64,000 bases of DNA from Gnetum montanum (lineage: Eukaryota > Streptophyta > Gnetopsida > Gnetales > Gnetaceae), in NCBI GenBank assembly GCA_015680685.1, contig MNCI01038244.1:95831-159830 (forward strand), read 5' to 3'. A program made the translations under genes and the position numbers. Under the pieces are notes generated by a model, which was not told the origin of the DNA, made no database searches, and saw only the letters and a program-made list of their open reading frames with translations. Below, one piece after another: positions 36,181 through 47,000 of this stretch; position 1 is the first letter of the stretch, and each line of letters opens with the position of its first letter.

Positions 36181-36440
36181 ATGTACACAAGAAGATGTAA
36201 GGGAATGGAAAATGCAAAAAAATAAATCAGAATAGGACAATGGATGGCAAAATAATGAACAATGTCGTATTAATTAATGAAATGTACACCGGTGAAAATG
36301 TAGTTGCGTTGCAAGTCAGACGTTAAGCCCCGATGCGAGGTGTTTACAGGCGCTGGGAATCATGTGCGTCTAGGCTTAGGATTGCTTGTTTTCTTGCTCC
36401 AAATTTTTGCCAACCGAACCCCTGTTTATGTCAATGAAAA

Positions 36441-36450
36441 GGGTATTTAT
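36441..36450 (-). promoter_or_regulatory. TATA-like box, T4 3' LTR
   Basis: ATAAATACCC on the minus strand, also at 50489-50498 in the 5' LTR. It matches the T3 box (TATAAATACCCC) except for its first base, and lies on the expected side of the U3 words. Confidence 0.5.
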
Positions 36451-37250
36451 CTACTTATCCTGGGCATAGGAATGAATGAGATCGACAGCTGCAAGATGCG
36501 AGAAAAATGGATCGTGTGATAGGTGTACGAGGGTAATTACATTCTAGACTGGGTGCACCATATCTTACAATGCAAGCTAGCTTACGCTCATGGATGCAAC
36601 GTAAGAACTTCACAAGCTCACACATGGTGTACAATAAAAATTTACAATGAATTTGCAATCAAAATTTGATTCCAGCTCGCTTGGATCACCTGCTGCAAGA
36701 CGTCGACTTGAGTTGATCTTTTCCTAGCATGTTTTCAGCATACATCTAAAATGTTTTGGGCCATTTTTGGTAGCTCACGCTGGGCTCATGCTATCAATGT
36801 GAGCTGGGTGTGACCTAGGCGTGAGTGTGAACTGGGCATGAGCAGTGAAAATAGTGTATTTTTGAGCCCGAAATTAGGATTCTAAGGGCTGAGAACCTAG
36901 GGAAACCATTACTGGAGGTCATGGGGGGTCCTTGTGCTCAATTTTGGCCTGTTTTGGCTTAGTTTCGAGGCTCCAAAAGTTGGTGACGCTGAGCCTTACG
37001 CTGTGCAGCATAAGAAAATGTAACCAAAGTGTACTCAGTGAAGACCCAGTATTTTGAGCCTGAAACCTTTGATTCTGTATGTTGAAAGCTGGTGCAGTTA
37101 CCTATGGACCCCAGGGGGACCTTTCTTACTCCGTTAAATGTCATTTCATGTCATTTTGGAGACTCTCAAGTTTGGTCATGTCATACTCATGTTGGGCAAC
37201 AACATGACTTAGCTTGAATTTTGTTTGAAAGCGCTAGGCCAACATTTTGT

Positions 37251-37327
37251 GGTGTTTCATTGGCCCCTCTTTGTTGACTTTTGGAGGAGTCTACCCAAGA
37301 GGCATTGACAAAGAAGTACAAAACACC
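37251..37327 (-). other. T4 polypurine tract with conserved hairpin
   Basis: Outer arms GGTGTTT (37251-37257) and AAACACC (37321-37327); inner arms TCTTTGT (37268-37274) and ACAAAGA (37308-37314), all exact. The tract ACAAAGAGGGGCCAA (minus strand) directly precedes the LTR start TGAAACACC. Confidence 0.8.
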
Positions 37328-38113
37328 ATGATCGACCAAGTACCAAGCATTGTCCATTGGCCCCTGGCCAGATGTTATCGCACCATGCTCAAAAGTACAT
37401 TGGGTTGAGGGAAGTGTAGTTCAGGGAAAGAAGGGAATTGGTTGAGGGTTATAAGTGTTGCCAGAATTGTGGGAGAGAAGTGCTCTCTAGTGAGCAAATC
37501 GTGTCATTGGTCTTTGTTAATAGTCGGGTTTTCAATAGACTTAGAACCAAGACACTGGAGGTGTGTTCTTTAGAGAAATGAAACTCTTATGTTATGTTGA
37601 AGGGGGCCCGTTGTAAATAGCCAAAGCCATGCGATGATGTGCAACATGATCATTAGTGGCATGAGTATTTTCCCAAGACAATTGTCTTCTCGCCTGGGGC
37701 TTGTATAAGAAGAGCCAATGATCTTTGTTCTATAATGTCCACGGGCATCATGGAGACCTTTTCCATGTATCTTATTCTTTGAACTTTTTGGTTCTTTTTT
37801 CCTTTTGTTTTTCCTCTTTTTTTTTTGTGCTCATGCACTTTGCGTTTGTATCATGTGTTGCACGCTGTGTTTTTTGTTGCAACTGCTTCGAGAATCATAG
37901 TGTGCAATAGTGCATCAAGAGTTTTGGGATGGATTTTGTATCAAGGAACTATAATTGAGTAGGGTAAAAGGATCATGATGAGGAATGGGGAATGCATCAG
38001 GAGTTGGAAATGTACTTATGAATGGATTAATTAACCTAGTTGGAAGCGTCTAGAAGAATGTGATACTTTGTCGTCATGATGGAATGTATCTGTGCATGAG
38101 TGTCTCACGTGTG

Positions 38114-38150
38114 TCATCCTACAAACACCACTCCAAAGGAGCAAGAAAAA
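38114..38150 (-). other. Conserved 3' UTR block, T4 copy
   Basis: Minus strand TTTTTCTTGCTCCTTTGGAG, then TGGTGTTTGTAGGATGA. The TTTGTAGGATGA half is identical in T3. It resembles a splice acceptor, but that is only a guess. Confidence 0.65.
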
Positions 38151-38329
38151 CACAAATGATTCAGTTAGCTTAGCACTTTAAAAATAGTCGATGTAATGGA
38201 GCCATCATGTGGAGTTTCGAGGCAAACACAATTTTGAACAGCATCAGTTTCATCTCGATCTATGTGACAAATCAGGTGGTAGGTTCTTGGTGAGCATGTA
38301 CAGCTAATTGTAGCAGCATGCCTTTTGAA

Positions 38330-38690
38330 TGATGCAAGGTTATTGATGATGTTGCCAGTTTATAGTCTTAGTGAACTATTGTGGGTTAGATTCATGTCAT
38401 AACCCTTTGGACGGTGCCAGTTTATCATCATAACGGATGATGTAATGCTAGTTTATAGTCATGGAGGACTGTGAAGAGGCTAGCTAGTTTATAGTCTTAG
38501 CGAACTCTAGTGAATGAGTGTGGTAGTTTAGTGTCATGTCGGACAGAGCTCTGTGATGTTGGTTTACCATCATGAAGCCAGGACGTTCTGCGGTGCTAGT
38601 TTTAAGTCATAGCTCCAAGAATTTTCTGTGGTATCAGTTTTAGGTCATGATGCCAGGACCGTGATGTACCTTGGGATCATTAGACGTAGA
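38330..38690. repeat. T4 3' UTR minisatellite
   Basis: Irregular units of about 40 bp on AGTTTATAGTCAT or AGTTTTAGGTCAT words. Tat/Ogre-type elements are known for hypervariable tandem repeats between integrase and the 3' LTR. Confidence 0.7.
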
Positions 38691-38699
38691 ATGGTTTCA

Positions 38700-39830
38700 G
38701 GTACATGTGATTCATAGGATTGGCCAATTCTTTTTCATCCATGTTGGCGAGCTTGAATGCCCCATTGTCATAGGCTTTATTGACTAAGTAAGGTCCTTCC
38801 CAATTGGCTGAGAATTTATCTGAGTGTTCATGGACCACCTTGAGAACTAGGTCACCTTCCTTGATCGACCGCTTATGTGGATTATGTTGATGATGTCATA
38901 GTTGTTGTCTCTAGTACCATTCAATTTGATCAAGTGCTCGTACCCTTTCTTCCTCCACCGAGTCAAGATCAGCGATGTGCAGTTCATTATTCTAGCTTTC
39001 ATCAAGGAGGCTAGAGAGTGTCATTCACAATGAGGGAACCTGTAACTCCAAAGGTAACACAGCTTCAGATTCGTATACTAGGCTATATGGTATTTTACCT
39101 ATGGACGTTCAATGCGTTGTTCGGTATGCCCATAGTGCATAGATTAACTACTCGTACCATCATCTCTTGCTCTGGTTCAGCATTTTCTTGAGCACCATGA
39201 TGATCATTTTATTTTTAGATTCTACTTGGCCATTGCTTTGTGGATAATAAGGTGATGAAAATGAGTGTTTAATACCTAGGCTTTCGCAGAAGCTTTTAGT
39301 ATCCGTACTACTAAACTGTGGTCCATTATCGGTGACTATGGTCATTGGGATACCAAAGCGGGTTATGATGTTTTCTAATATGAAGTTACAGACATGTTTA
39401 GATGTGGTTCTCCTAAGGGGAATAGCTTCTACCCATTTTGTGAAGTATTCGATTTCAGTGATGATGAAGCTATGTCCTGTCGAAGATGGTGGTGTTATCG
39501 GGCCAATGATGTCTAATCCCCATTTTTGGAATGGCCATGTGATTTGCGTAGTATGCAACTCATTAGGTGGTATGTGTATTAGGTTACCATGCCTTTGGAA
39601 AATGTTTCATTTCTTGACACTGGAGAAGTAATTGTACTCCATGTGTGGCTAGTAATAGCCTAAACATCTAATTTTCATTGCCATTGCTTTGGGTGCTATA
39701 TGCCCTTCGCACAGTCCTTCGTGAACCTATTCTACGATTTTTTGGCCATCGATGCTACTGACGCACATCAACAGGATGCCTTCATATGACTTGCGACACA
39801 AGGTGTCCCTTATCAATGCATATTGCCTAG
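38700..39830 (-). pseudogene. T4 integrase
   Basis: The core (39558-39160) is open for 132 codons: GLDIIGPITPPSSTGHSFII, FTKWVEAIPL, MTIVTDNGPQFSS and YYPQSNGQVESKNK keep all three DDE acids. Upstream (39830-39560) is the zinc-binding part with stops; downstream (38900-38700) is the Tat-type C-terminus with KFSANWEGPYLV and AYDNGAFKLANM. This is the best-preserved integrase in the window. Confidence 0.92.
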
Positions 39831-39837
39831 AGCATTT

Positions 39838-40419
39838 TCACACTGCATCATTTTGAGCACTCATCAGATGTTGTGGTGGTTTGCCTCGTAGAAGGTACTC
39901 TTTTATGTCGTCGTACCACTCTATTGCTTGTGTAGTGCTGATAGACGCTATGGCTATTTCATCGAGGGTGTTGGTCATGGGTTTGGCACAATTTGTTATG
40001 GAACTAGGCAATGCATGGAGCATCGTAGGTTTCATGTTCAAGTCTAGTGTGGTAAGTGCATCGGCAATGGTATTTTCATTCCTAGGAATATGTTGCATGT
40101 CTACATTGATCAGTCATTTTAACAAGTGTTTAGTCAGGTCACAGTATGGCTGAAAATGCAGAGCTTTGCATGTGTAGATCTCTGTGACTTGATTAACTAC
40201 CAACTGTGAGTCACCTCGAACTACAAGATGTGTGATTCTCGAAGTTAGTGTCGCTATAAGACCTCTAAGAAGACCTTCGTACTCTACCACATTGTTGGTG
40301 CAAGGGAGGTTTAGTTGATAGGCAAAGGGGTGAATTTCTTTCGAGGGATATGTTATGATAGCTGCAGTACTTCCCCCCTTAGGAGGTGGATGCTTCGTCG
40401 AAGTACAGGATGGCATCAT
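39838..40419 (-). pseudogene. T4 archaeal-type RNase H
   Basis: Two overlapping frames. 40419-40114 holds CTNNVVEYEGLLRGL (Glu) and VVRGDSQLVVNQVTEIYTC (Asp); 40098-39838 holds MQHIPRNENTIADALTTLDL (last Asp). The first Asp lies in the frame just upstream (ILYFDEAST at about 40385). All four acids can be seen, split by a frameshift near 40400. Confidence 0.9.
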
Positions 40420-42160
40420 AATTATTTGGCACTACGTCTATGCTGTTAATGTCTTCGTCAGGGAATTCAAGGTTGATTGTCACTTGATCTTGTGTAGGTG
40501 ATGTGGTCAACTGATTGGCTATTGCTTGACCCTTAGGGGAGGATTGAGCAACATAACATAGATCAAACTCTACAATCATTGCCTTCCATCTAGCTAACCT
40601 ACTTGATTCGTAGATGTTGTTGGTGATAGCTCGGAGCACGTTATCTTTGCAAATGATATTGACTTGGTTGCGGAAGAGGTAATGCCACCATTTTTTCAAG
40701 GAAAAGAAAAGGGTGAAGCATGATCTCTCCACATCATTGTATCATTGTTTGTGGGCAACCAAGGCATAGCTTAAATAGTAAATGGGGATCTCGGCTCCAT
40801 CTTCTCATTTTTGGCAAAGCATGGATGCAATAGATGTATTGGATGTCGCAAGGTAGATGTAAAAAGGTTTATCACTTTGTGGGAGATGAACTGTTGGCAG
40901 TTGAGCCAATTCTATCTTTATTCTTTCAAAGGCTTCTTGGCATTATTGAGTCCATTGAAAATGGATGTTCTTTCGTACCAAGTGCTACATGGCTTTCAGC
41001 TTATCTGTTAGTTTTGCGATAAAGCATTTGATGAATTGTAGTCTACCTTGCAGACCATGTAATTCGGTAAGGTTCCTAGCTGGTTGCATGCTAGTTATTG
41101 CTTTAACCTTATCAGGGTCTACTCATATTCCTATTTTGGAGACTATGAAGCCAAGCATTTTTCCTGTCTTAACCCCAAAGAAGCATTTCTTTGGGTTAAG
41201 CCTAAGGTCATATTTGAGACAACGTTTGAGTACCAAATCTAAGTGCTTTGCATGTTCTTTGGTTGTTTTGGACTTGATCGCGATGTCATCTACATAATAA
41301 TTGAGTGAATCAAGCATGTAATTGCTAAATATATATGTCATTTCCCGTTGATAGGTGGCACCCACATTTTTGAGACCGAATGACATCATTGTATAACAAG
41401 ACGTGCCCCAAGGTGTCATGAAGGTCGTCTTGAGTTGGTGTTCTGGGTTGATCCTGATTTGGTTGTATCCCAAGAATCCATCCATAAAGGATAATAGTGT
41501 GTGCCCAATGGTTGAGTCAACGAGTTGGTCGATACTGGGTAGCCCGAAGTCATCCTTTATAGTGGCTACGTTGAGGTCACATAAGTCAATACATATGCAA
41601 ATGCTGCTATTCTTCTTAGGGACTACAATGATGTTGGATACCCAATTGAGATAGTCAACAGCTTGGATGAAACCGGCCTAATAGAGCTTCATCATTTCGT
41701 TACAAACTGCCAACGCTACCTCAGGTCTAACTTTGCATGCCTTTTGCTTTACTCGTCTAATTTTTTCATCGAGGATGATGTTATGCTGGATGATGCGTGG
41801 GTCCAGTCCTGGCATATTGGTATACGACCAAGCAAATGTTTTGATATTATTCTTTAGCACTTGTGTAATGTCATTGGTAATTTTCAGATTTAGTAGAGTA
41901 CTTAATTTTAATGTTTTAAGCTCGCCACTAGACATGGTGATGGGGACTTCGACGAGGGGATCCTCAGTGATGTTTTCGGCTTCTAAGTCCAAAGTTTTTG
42001 TCATATCCCCAAAGCAGTCTGATGTTCCTTGAGTGGATGCCACGAAATTGTCATAAATTGATGATGAGTCTAGATCAATGGATTCTAGGTTGACTTCTCG
42101 TTGAATGGCCCCATGTAGTCCATTGATAGACAACATTGAAAAGAGGTTCTTACTGTCCAT
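40420..42160 (-). pseudogene. T4 RT and RNase H
   Basis: The N-terminal linker (42160-41678) includes FAWSYTNMPGLDPRIIQHNI. Fingers follow with VVPKKN and DLNVATIKDDF. The palm (41485-41123) is open for 120 codons with MDGFLGYNQIRINPEHQLKT, MSFGLKNVGATY and an intact YVDDIAIKSK. RNase H (to 40420) has FSLKKWWHYLFRNQVNIICK and SSPKGQAIANQL. A few stops, at positions where T3 or family members have Gln, Trp or Arg. Confidence 0.92.
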
Positions 42161-42244
42161 ATGCTTGTTCCTGCCAATTTAAACAACATTTTCTTGATAA
42201 GGAAGTCTTAAGTTTTATATGATTAGTCTAATAAAACTATGGTA

Positions 42245-42310
42245 TGTAATGGCAGTTTTAGGCCATATCGGGCCGTAGTGTGGCAGTTTAAGGCCATACT
42301 GGGCCAAAAC
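42245..42310. repeat. T4 minisatellite before RT
   Basis: Two units of GGCAGTTTTAGGCCATA or GGCAGTTTAAGGCCATA with GGGCC, the same word as after the protease (45255-45550). Confidence 0.7.
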
Positions 42311-42499
42311 ATAATTTGAGCTTTGTGCACATAAATTTCTTGGATTTAAAGTGTTTGAGTTGCTTTGGAAGAATGAATAAATGTATGCAAGAAATAAAAG
42401 AAATGGCTACCTTAAAGCACAAGGATAGAATAAAATAAGACATAAATGAGGTAAAACGCACCATGTGTAAACAATTGGGGTAAAGGAAAGAAAGGGAAA

Positions 42500-42725
42500 C
42501 CAAGTGGGATGCGAACATGAGTAACCAATGGAGTGTGAGTTAGTGAAGGCGACAAACAATGTGAGTGTTTGGGAATAGAAGGCAGTGTGAGTTGGAGGGT
42601 TTTCTATCAACGTGAGCGACTGTAAACTTGTGCTCAGCGTGACTTCTAAGAAGCGTGAGCGATTTGAAGACTTGCAGAGTGAGCAAGAGGGATCGAAAAT
42701 GTGAGTACAGCGTAGAAACAACGTG
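42500..42725. repeat. T4 word array upstream of antisense exon 1
   Basis: CGTGAG and GTGAGT words recur (for example 42534, 42560, 42584, 42616, 42636, 42656 and 42724). The word is shared with the T4 LTR and leader. The array ends about 15 bases before the ATG at 42740. Confidence 0.65.
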
Positions 42726-42739
42726 AGTAATAGAGCAGG

Positions 42740-42873
42740 ATGAAGGGTAAGGGAAAATTGGAATAGGGGAAGGGGAAGAGGCAAGAAAGCTTAGTGTTTG
42801 TGGAAGAAAGCAAGGAGCTGCTGCAACGCCTTCCACAACCAAGGATTTCTTCGTGGGTTGGAACCCTAGACAG
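42740..42873 (+). pseudogene. T4 antisense gene, exon 1
   Basis: ATG at 42740 opens a basic frame that reads MKGKGKLE, one TAG, GKGKRQ, then VEESKELLQRLPQPR and ends in phase 2 at a CAG/GTTTAT donor. T3 exon 1 ends VDKAEQALGRLP, TAG, ARV and STLAR in the same phase, also at CAG/GT. It is antisense to T4, about 580 bases from the start of the RT frame; in T3 the distance is about the same. Confidence 0.55.
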
Positions 42874-44782
42874 GTTTATTGCTTGCCTATTTTCTTTTCA
42901 ATTTTTCGCAGAAGCACACCAACAAGTGGTAGTATCTGAGTTATGGGAACCACCGTACTTCAGTGTATGATGGTGATTAAACTTTAATTTTCTGGAAACG
43001 ATCGCGTTTTCTATGTTCCTTCACTATGTTCCAGGGCATTTTTGTTTTGAATTGCATTTGGGATTGATTGGGATTCAACAATAGTTATTGGCGGCTGGTT
43101 CAGAATTTTAGTGTCGTTGTGAGTGTCAGTAGCTTGCCTTGGCAGTGTAACTTACTCTAGCGTGAGTAACTTGATTGCAGTGTGAGTGGCATGAATAGTG
43201 CCTTAGCCAAAAATTGACCTTGTTGATCCACTACCAATGCTTGCACTAAAAAAAATATTTTTTCGATGTTTATGGGTTACCCTATAAATTGACGCTCAAA
43301 TTTCGAATGTCATCATCCCAAATCAACAAGTTACGCCCATGATTGTGAAGGTCAGTTTGCATATGGAGTAGCTCCGATAGCTATTTTATTAAGTGCTAAC
43401 TATAACTAACTTACGAAAGTAGCTAGTACAATAATAGTTATGTACAATAATAGGCATGAAACTAGCCTTGGTCCAAGGAATAATGTTTGAAATCATATTG
43501 TGTATTAAGCATGTGAAAGAAAGTTAGGCACATGATAGTTATTTTATTGCTTACATGGTGATAATAGCATAACTATTAAAATTAACCTATAGCCTGATAA
43601 TTGGACCTGTGTAACCTGTGCTCAAGATGGGTGATTGATCAACCAAAATCAGCGTAACTTAGACCGACAAGATGAGCGTGAGTTAGTTGCCATTGCAGCA
43701 TGAGCATGAGTCAGCCACCATCACAGCGTGAGCGTGAGCTAGCTGCCACTCCAGTGTGAGCTAGCCGCCACTCGTAGCGTGAGTTAGCTGCCACTCGCAG
43801 CATGAGTCAGCCACCATTCGCAACATGAGTCAGTCACCACCACAGCGTGAGTTAGCCGCAATCACAGCGTGAGTATGGGTTGTTGCCTCCGTTTCTGTCG
43901 TAGCATGAGTTTTCCGATTTGGGTTGTCCAGCGTGAGTTAGGCCTCTTACTTGGGTGATGTGTGTGGTGATATTGTTATTGATCTTTCAAATAGTTAAAA
44001 CAACTTCTTATGTGTCATATAAAAAGTTTCCCTTTTATACTTTAGTCTAGCTACAATATATTAAATGTACACCATTTTCAAGCATGGACTTTACACAGTC
44101 AATAACCGATCACGTGATACTTGGAGTCATTACATGGCATTATATCTAATTTCATATAGACAGTATCACTATACAATTCCAAAGAATATCTTTATATATA
44201 GTGGATGCATGTATACCATAAAGTTAGCGCCATGATTCAGAGCCATATGGCATTAATCATTCACCTATACTATGCGATGGATAGCTGATACACGATTAAG
44301 TTAACAGTAATATGATGAACAAGTTAGCGCATTTGACGCCTTACCATGTGCAGTAGCATTTTGATATATAGTCATTATATAGTGGGCCAGCACATATACA
44401 TGGATGAATTAACGCTCCTATTAGCACTAGACTAGTAATAAGATGTGATAAGTTTACATCTTATTGATATATATTCTTTTGTTTGAACATGGCCAACTCC
44501 ATTATGCATGTATTCTGATCATGTTATAAGCAGTACCCTACACATAAGGGCCAATGGTGACCAGATTTGTTCGTCAGCGTGTATTCCATCTATGTATCTC
44601 CTAAGGGAATGATGCATTTTTCAAAATAAGTCCTAGTTTTGTATTCGAAATCTGTCACCACTGTATTTCAACGATGTCGGGTTGTGGTGTTGGGATATAT
44701 AGTTATGTTTTGTTGATGGTCACTTTCATTTGTGTGTTTTATAAATTTTAACTTACTTACCTAGGATTTTGTTTTGGTGTAG
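42874..44782 (+). other. T4 antisense gene, possible intron 1
   Basis: AT-rich, no coding frame, with a GCGTGAGTTAGC-type word array at 43640-43945. It ends in a T-rich tract and GGTGTAG, a good acceptor. If real it is about 1.9 kb, similar to T3 intron 1 (1.73 kb). Confidence 0.4.
43640..43945. repeat. CAGCGTGAG tandem array in T4 spacer
   Basis: Repeated CAGCGTGAGTTAGCCGCCAC units of 20-25 bp, loosely kept. Confidence 0.8.
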
Positions 44783-44875
44783 GGACGTGTTGATGATGAG
44801 GCTAACCCCAGTGGAGCGGGACTCGATGATGCAGAGGAATGTGGGGACCAAGCTCCTCCTAGCACTAATGTTTAA
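44783..44875 (+). pseudogene. T4 antisense gene, possible terminal exon
   Basis: After the acceptor an open frame reads DDEANPSGAGLDDAEECG and ends TAA (44873-44875). Its composition is coding-like, but the phase does not match a direct join to exon 1 (phase 2), so an exon in between may be lost or unseen. No likeness to T3 exon 8. Confidence 0.35.
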
Positions 44876-45254
44876 TTTAACTTGTTATTGTTGTTAACTT
44901 AGTTATTATTATTATTATTATTGAAATTTTTGGATTGTATGAGAGCAAACATGTGATACAATGTAAACATTTGAAATTATCTATTTATACATTGATATAT
45001 ATTTTTTGTTGTTTTTATGTTATTCGATTTTTTTTTATTTTACGTTTTGTCCAAACTTTTGATAAACACAAGCATAAACACAAATTTTTTTTTATTTTTA
45101 TTATTATATTTTGTTTTTTTGTTTTCTTGTTTTAACTATTTGTAAATATAAGTGTGAATGCAACTAAAATGATAATAGTGTAGAAGAAATGTAAGGGACA
45201 CAGTAATTTGTGAAGTAAGGATGCAACTATGCATGCAAACAAGAATGTAGTTTT
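44876..45254. other. T4 spacer, AT-rich stretch
   Basis: ATT triplets, T-runs and A-runs; no gene. It could be the 3' UTR of the antisense transcript. Confidence 0.4.
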
Positions 45255-45550
45255 AACTAAACGGAAACATAACTTGTTCTAGTTTAAGGTCATTTCGGGC
45301 CATGCGTGCAACAGTGTTCTAGTTTAAGGCCATTTTAGGCCATGTGTGCAATGGCGTTCTAGTTTAAGGCCATTTCGGGCCACAAGAAAACACGAGAAAT
45401 TTAAATTGATTCAGTAGGGTTTTTTTTTTTTTTTTGAAATCGGCCATTCCTGACTGTGGCTAGTTTTATGTCATTGTGGATGTGTGGTAGTTTAACATCT
45501 TTTTAGATAGTTGTAGTTTAACGTCATTTTGGACAAGTATTCATTTTAAC
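45255..45550. repeat. T4 minisatellite before protease
   Basis: Three close units with GTTCTAGTTTAAGGCCATTT and GGGCCAT, then three looser units on AGTTTAACGTCATTTTGGA. Lies between the antisense gene's end and the protease, as in T3. Confidence 0.8.
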
Positions 45551-45572
45551 AGTTGAGTAATTTCTTTAGTTT

Positions 45573-46300
45573 TCAAAGATTTACATGGGATGTTGGGCAT
45601 GTTGGTGCAATCATATATCCAACATCACCTTCACTAATTATGTTAAACGGTAATTCTGACCATGAGACGTATGGGGGAATGACCCCTATGTCAGCGTGTC
45701 CTGATGTTTCCACATTTTGTGATGTTTCTATATCTTCCGGGGGATCATGGTTTGGGGATTGGTTATCACCTTGGTTTTCCATGGGTGTGGCATCTTGTTT
45801 AAGCTCGAGAGTAATGTCATCTTGTTTAGTCTCATCGATTTTGACCTCTGAGCCTTGGTTTGTGCCTACATGTGCCGAGGTGTTGAGTGTAGCCGTATCA
45901 CCGTGTATGATGATTTCACCACCTTCATAGGGTAAGTGAATCTCTTGGTGGATGGGTGAGGAAACCACTTTTAATTGGGCTAACCATGGTCATCCCAATA
46001 TCAAGTTAAATCTAGGCATCTCATCTACGACTACAAATTCAGCTGACATGGGGAACTGATCCCCTACTATGAAATCCAAAGTGATTTTGCCTTTAACCAT
46101 GACATGTGACCCACTAAAAGATTTTAGGAACGTTGTTGCCGTTGGGTGAATATGCTCCATGAGGCCTAATTTTTCGATGACAAGGAAAGGTATTACATTA
46201 GTGGCTGCCCCATCATCAACATGCATCCTATGTATTTTAAACTAGTTTATTTGAATGGTTATGAACATAGGGGTAATGGTGACTTCTCCTGTTGTTTCAT
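45573..46300 (-). pseudogene. T4 aspartic protease
   Basis: The frame 46226-45990 reads MHVDDGAATNVIPFLVIEKL and then KGKITLDFIVGDQFPMSAEF. The loop VDDGAA sits where D-S/T-G is expected. The frame 45968-45573 continues the tail (SSPIHQEIHLPYEGGEIIIH, and PYVSWSELPFNIISEGDVGY near its end). A stop separates the two frames near 45975. T3 has a close but broken relative. Confidence 0.88.
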
Positions 46301-46309
46301 CTATTTTAA

Positions 46310-47000
46310 TGTTTTCAAGATGAAAGCCTAGTGATGCGGAACCTGATCTTTGTTGTGGAGACATCACTCCCTGAATTGATGGTTCAGTGGTAGGTAGGTC
46401 CTCACTAACTTAGATCAAAGTGAGCATTTGTACCAAGGCTTCATGGTGCACCTGGGAAGTCATCACTAGATCATACAGACTTAAGGATGTATTTTTTTGT
46501 TTTAGCGTCTGTGTGACCTGAGTTAGGGCACTGGCTAAGTCTTTACTATTCGGTATGTTCGTTGAGACTTGGGCAATTGGACCCAACAACTATATCTCTT
46601 GTGGAGTGGTTTTCATGTGGTTTAACGTGACGGTTGGGTTTTCTATATCTGGCATTCCTAATGTTTTGCTTTTGTGACTTGTGCTTGGCTCTTCAATTGT
46701 CGGAGCCATAGGTACAGCGTTTAAGGGAGTGGGTTTCGGTGGCCCCAATTCAAGGCTTCGATGTTCCTTTTNNNNNNNNNNNNNNNNNNNNNNNNNNNNN
46801 NNNNNNNNNNNNNNNNNNNNNNNNNNNNNNNNNNNNNNNNNNNNNNNNNNNNNNNNNNNNNNNNNNNNNNNNNNNNNNNNNNNNNNNNNNNNNNNNNNNN
46901 NNNNNNNNNNNNNNNNNNNNNNTGGGGATGATGTTGACATTGTAGGAGGAACATGAATCACAAAAGGTTTGCTGGGCATTCCTTGCTTATTTCCAATATG
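46310..47000 (-). pseudogene. T4 gag-protease linker with gap
   Basis: Thr/Pro/Ser-rich frames with no known domain. Bases 46772-46922 are unresolved (N), so its length is uncertain. Confidence 0.5.
46772..46922. other. Assembly gap
   Basis: 151 N. Frames drawn across it are not meaningful. Confidence 0.99.

Larger units (their letters stand above)
35771..37259 (-). repeat. T4 3' LTR
   Basis: Plus-strand edges TGTACTGTCC and GGTGTTTCA, 1489 bp. Contains a 19-bp tandem repeat, an ATAAATACCC box on the minus strand (36441-36450) and GCGTGAG words (36770-36840). It has one more 19-bp unit than the 5' LTR. Confidence 0.92.
37328..38690 (-). other. T4 3' UTR
   Basis: No clear coding region. Contains a conserved block (38114-38150) and a minisatellite (38330-38690). 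A Lys-rich frame (37838-37653) is open for 61 codons, but I recognise nothing in it and T1 and T3 show no counterpart. Confidence 0.6.

Noticed and set aside
35683-36240. 185-codon frame on the minus strand
   Set aside because: Most of it is the 19-bp LTR repeat read as protein. Only its last 28 codons (35683-35765) are real, as exon 8 of the T3 antisense gene.
37725-37910. Phe/Ser/Val-rich plus-strand frame in the T4 3' UTR
   Set aside because: A T-rich stretch gives Phe and Ser codons; no counterpart in T1 or T3.
42407-42842. Ser/Leu/Pro-rich minus-strand frames
   Set aside because: Shadow of antisense exon 1 and the GCGTGAG array on the other strand.
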